From Pseudomonadota bacterium (GTDB taxonomy: Bacteria; Pseudomonadota; Alphaproteobacteria; Rhizobiales; Xanthobacteraceae), in NCBI GenBank assembly GCA_023387555.1, contig JAEWHY010000576.1, forward strand, positions 1-5,727: 5,727 bases of DNA, read 5' to 3'. Position numbers and translations under genes: made by a program. The notes beneath the pieces were generated by a model. It saw nothing but the letters and a program-made list of their open reading frames with translations. It made no database searches and was not told the DNA's origin. Each line of letters opens with the position of its first letter. Within the stretch, counting starts at the first letter, position 1. Below are positions 5,666 through 5,727 of this stretch, piece by piece.

Positions 5666-5727
5666 AAGCGCGCAACATTTCGTACACGGCATGATGACAC
5701 ATCCCCGTTGCGGGTCAGGGCGATGAG

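Larger units (their letters stand above)
5470..5727. other. Leader region of the DUF3102 gene; no convincing gene
   Basis: This 258-bp stretch is less GC-rich than the neighbouring genes. On the minus strand it contains TTGACC (about 5511-5516) and AATAAA closer to the gene, but their spacing of about 10 bp does not make a sigma-70 promoter. A clean inverted repeat lies at 5646-5665. A 25-codon plus-strand frame (ATG 5649 to TGA 5726) and a 15-codon frame (ATG 5567 to TGA 5614, preceded at 11 nt by AGGAG) exist but have no protein-level support. Confidence 0.5.

Noticed and set aside
5469..5702. Minus-strand 77-codon frame whose stop overlaps the DUF3102 start as TGATG
   Set aside because: The overlap suggests coupling, but the frame has no good ribosome binding site, uses codons rare in the neighbouring genes (AGA, AGG, ATA), has no recognisable domain and runs through the inverted repeat. 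DUF3102 also has its own well-placed GGAG.

Overview
The window looks like chromosome or island DNA from an alphaproteobacterium, most likely a Hyphomicrobiales member of the Bradyrhizobium/Rhodopseudomonas kind. This rests on GC-rich third codon positions, gene style and the presence of a DUF3102 gene; it is an inference, with no marker gene in view. Five protein genes are supported, one of them cut by the left edge. No RNA gene, insertion sequence or CRISPR array is visible.

Left half (1-2737, plus strand): the end of a type I secretion (T1SS) operon. First comes the ATP-binding domain of an HlyB/RtxB-type ABC exporter, which enters the window just after its Walker A motif. After a 109-bp gap holding two short palindromes comes an HlyD-family membrane fusion protein. 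Its unusual feature is about 130 extra N-terminal residues that read as a C39-like domain (CLD). In HlyB-type systems this substrate-binding module sits at the N-terminus of the ABC exporter, not the adaptor. All three peptidase triad positions appear to be lost. The ABC protein would drive export of an RTX-like protein, and the adaptor would bridge it to a TolC-like outer-membrane channel. Neither the substrate nor the channel gene is in the window.

Right half (2772-5469, minus strand): three genes converge on the T1SS operon. In transcription order they are a DUF3102 protein of unknown function, a sugar-1-phosphate nucleotidyltransferase resembling glucose-1-phosphate cytidylyltransferase (RfbF), and a family 2 glycosyltransferase. 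The last two suggest surface glycan synthesis. DUF3102 ends only 45 bp before the nucleotidyltransferase, so they may be cotranscribed, but no functional link is known. The glycosyltransferase sits behind a further 127-bp gap.

Right edge (5470-5727): 258 bp without a convincing gene. It is the leader of the DUF3102 gene and holds a clean 7-6-7 inverted repeat that could be an operator.

The best candidate for something new is the CLD-HlyD fusion. The convergent pairing of a T1SS with glycan genes recalls S-layer/RTX export loci next to polysaccharide genes, but one window cannot prove a link.
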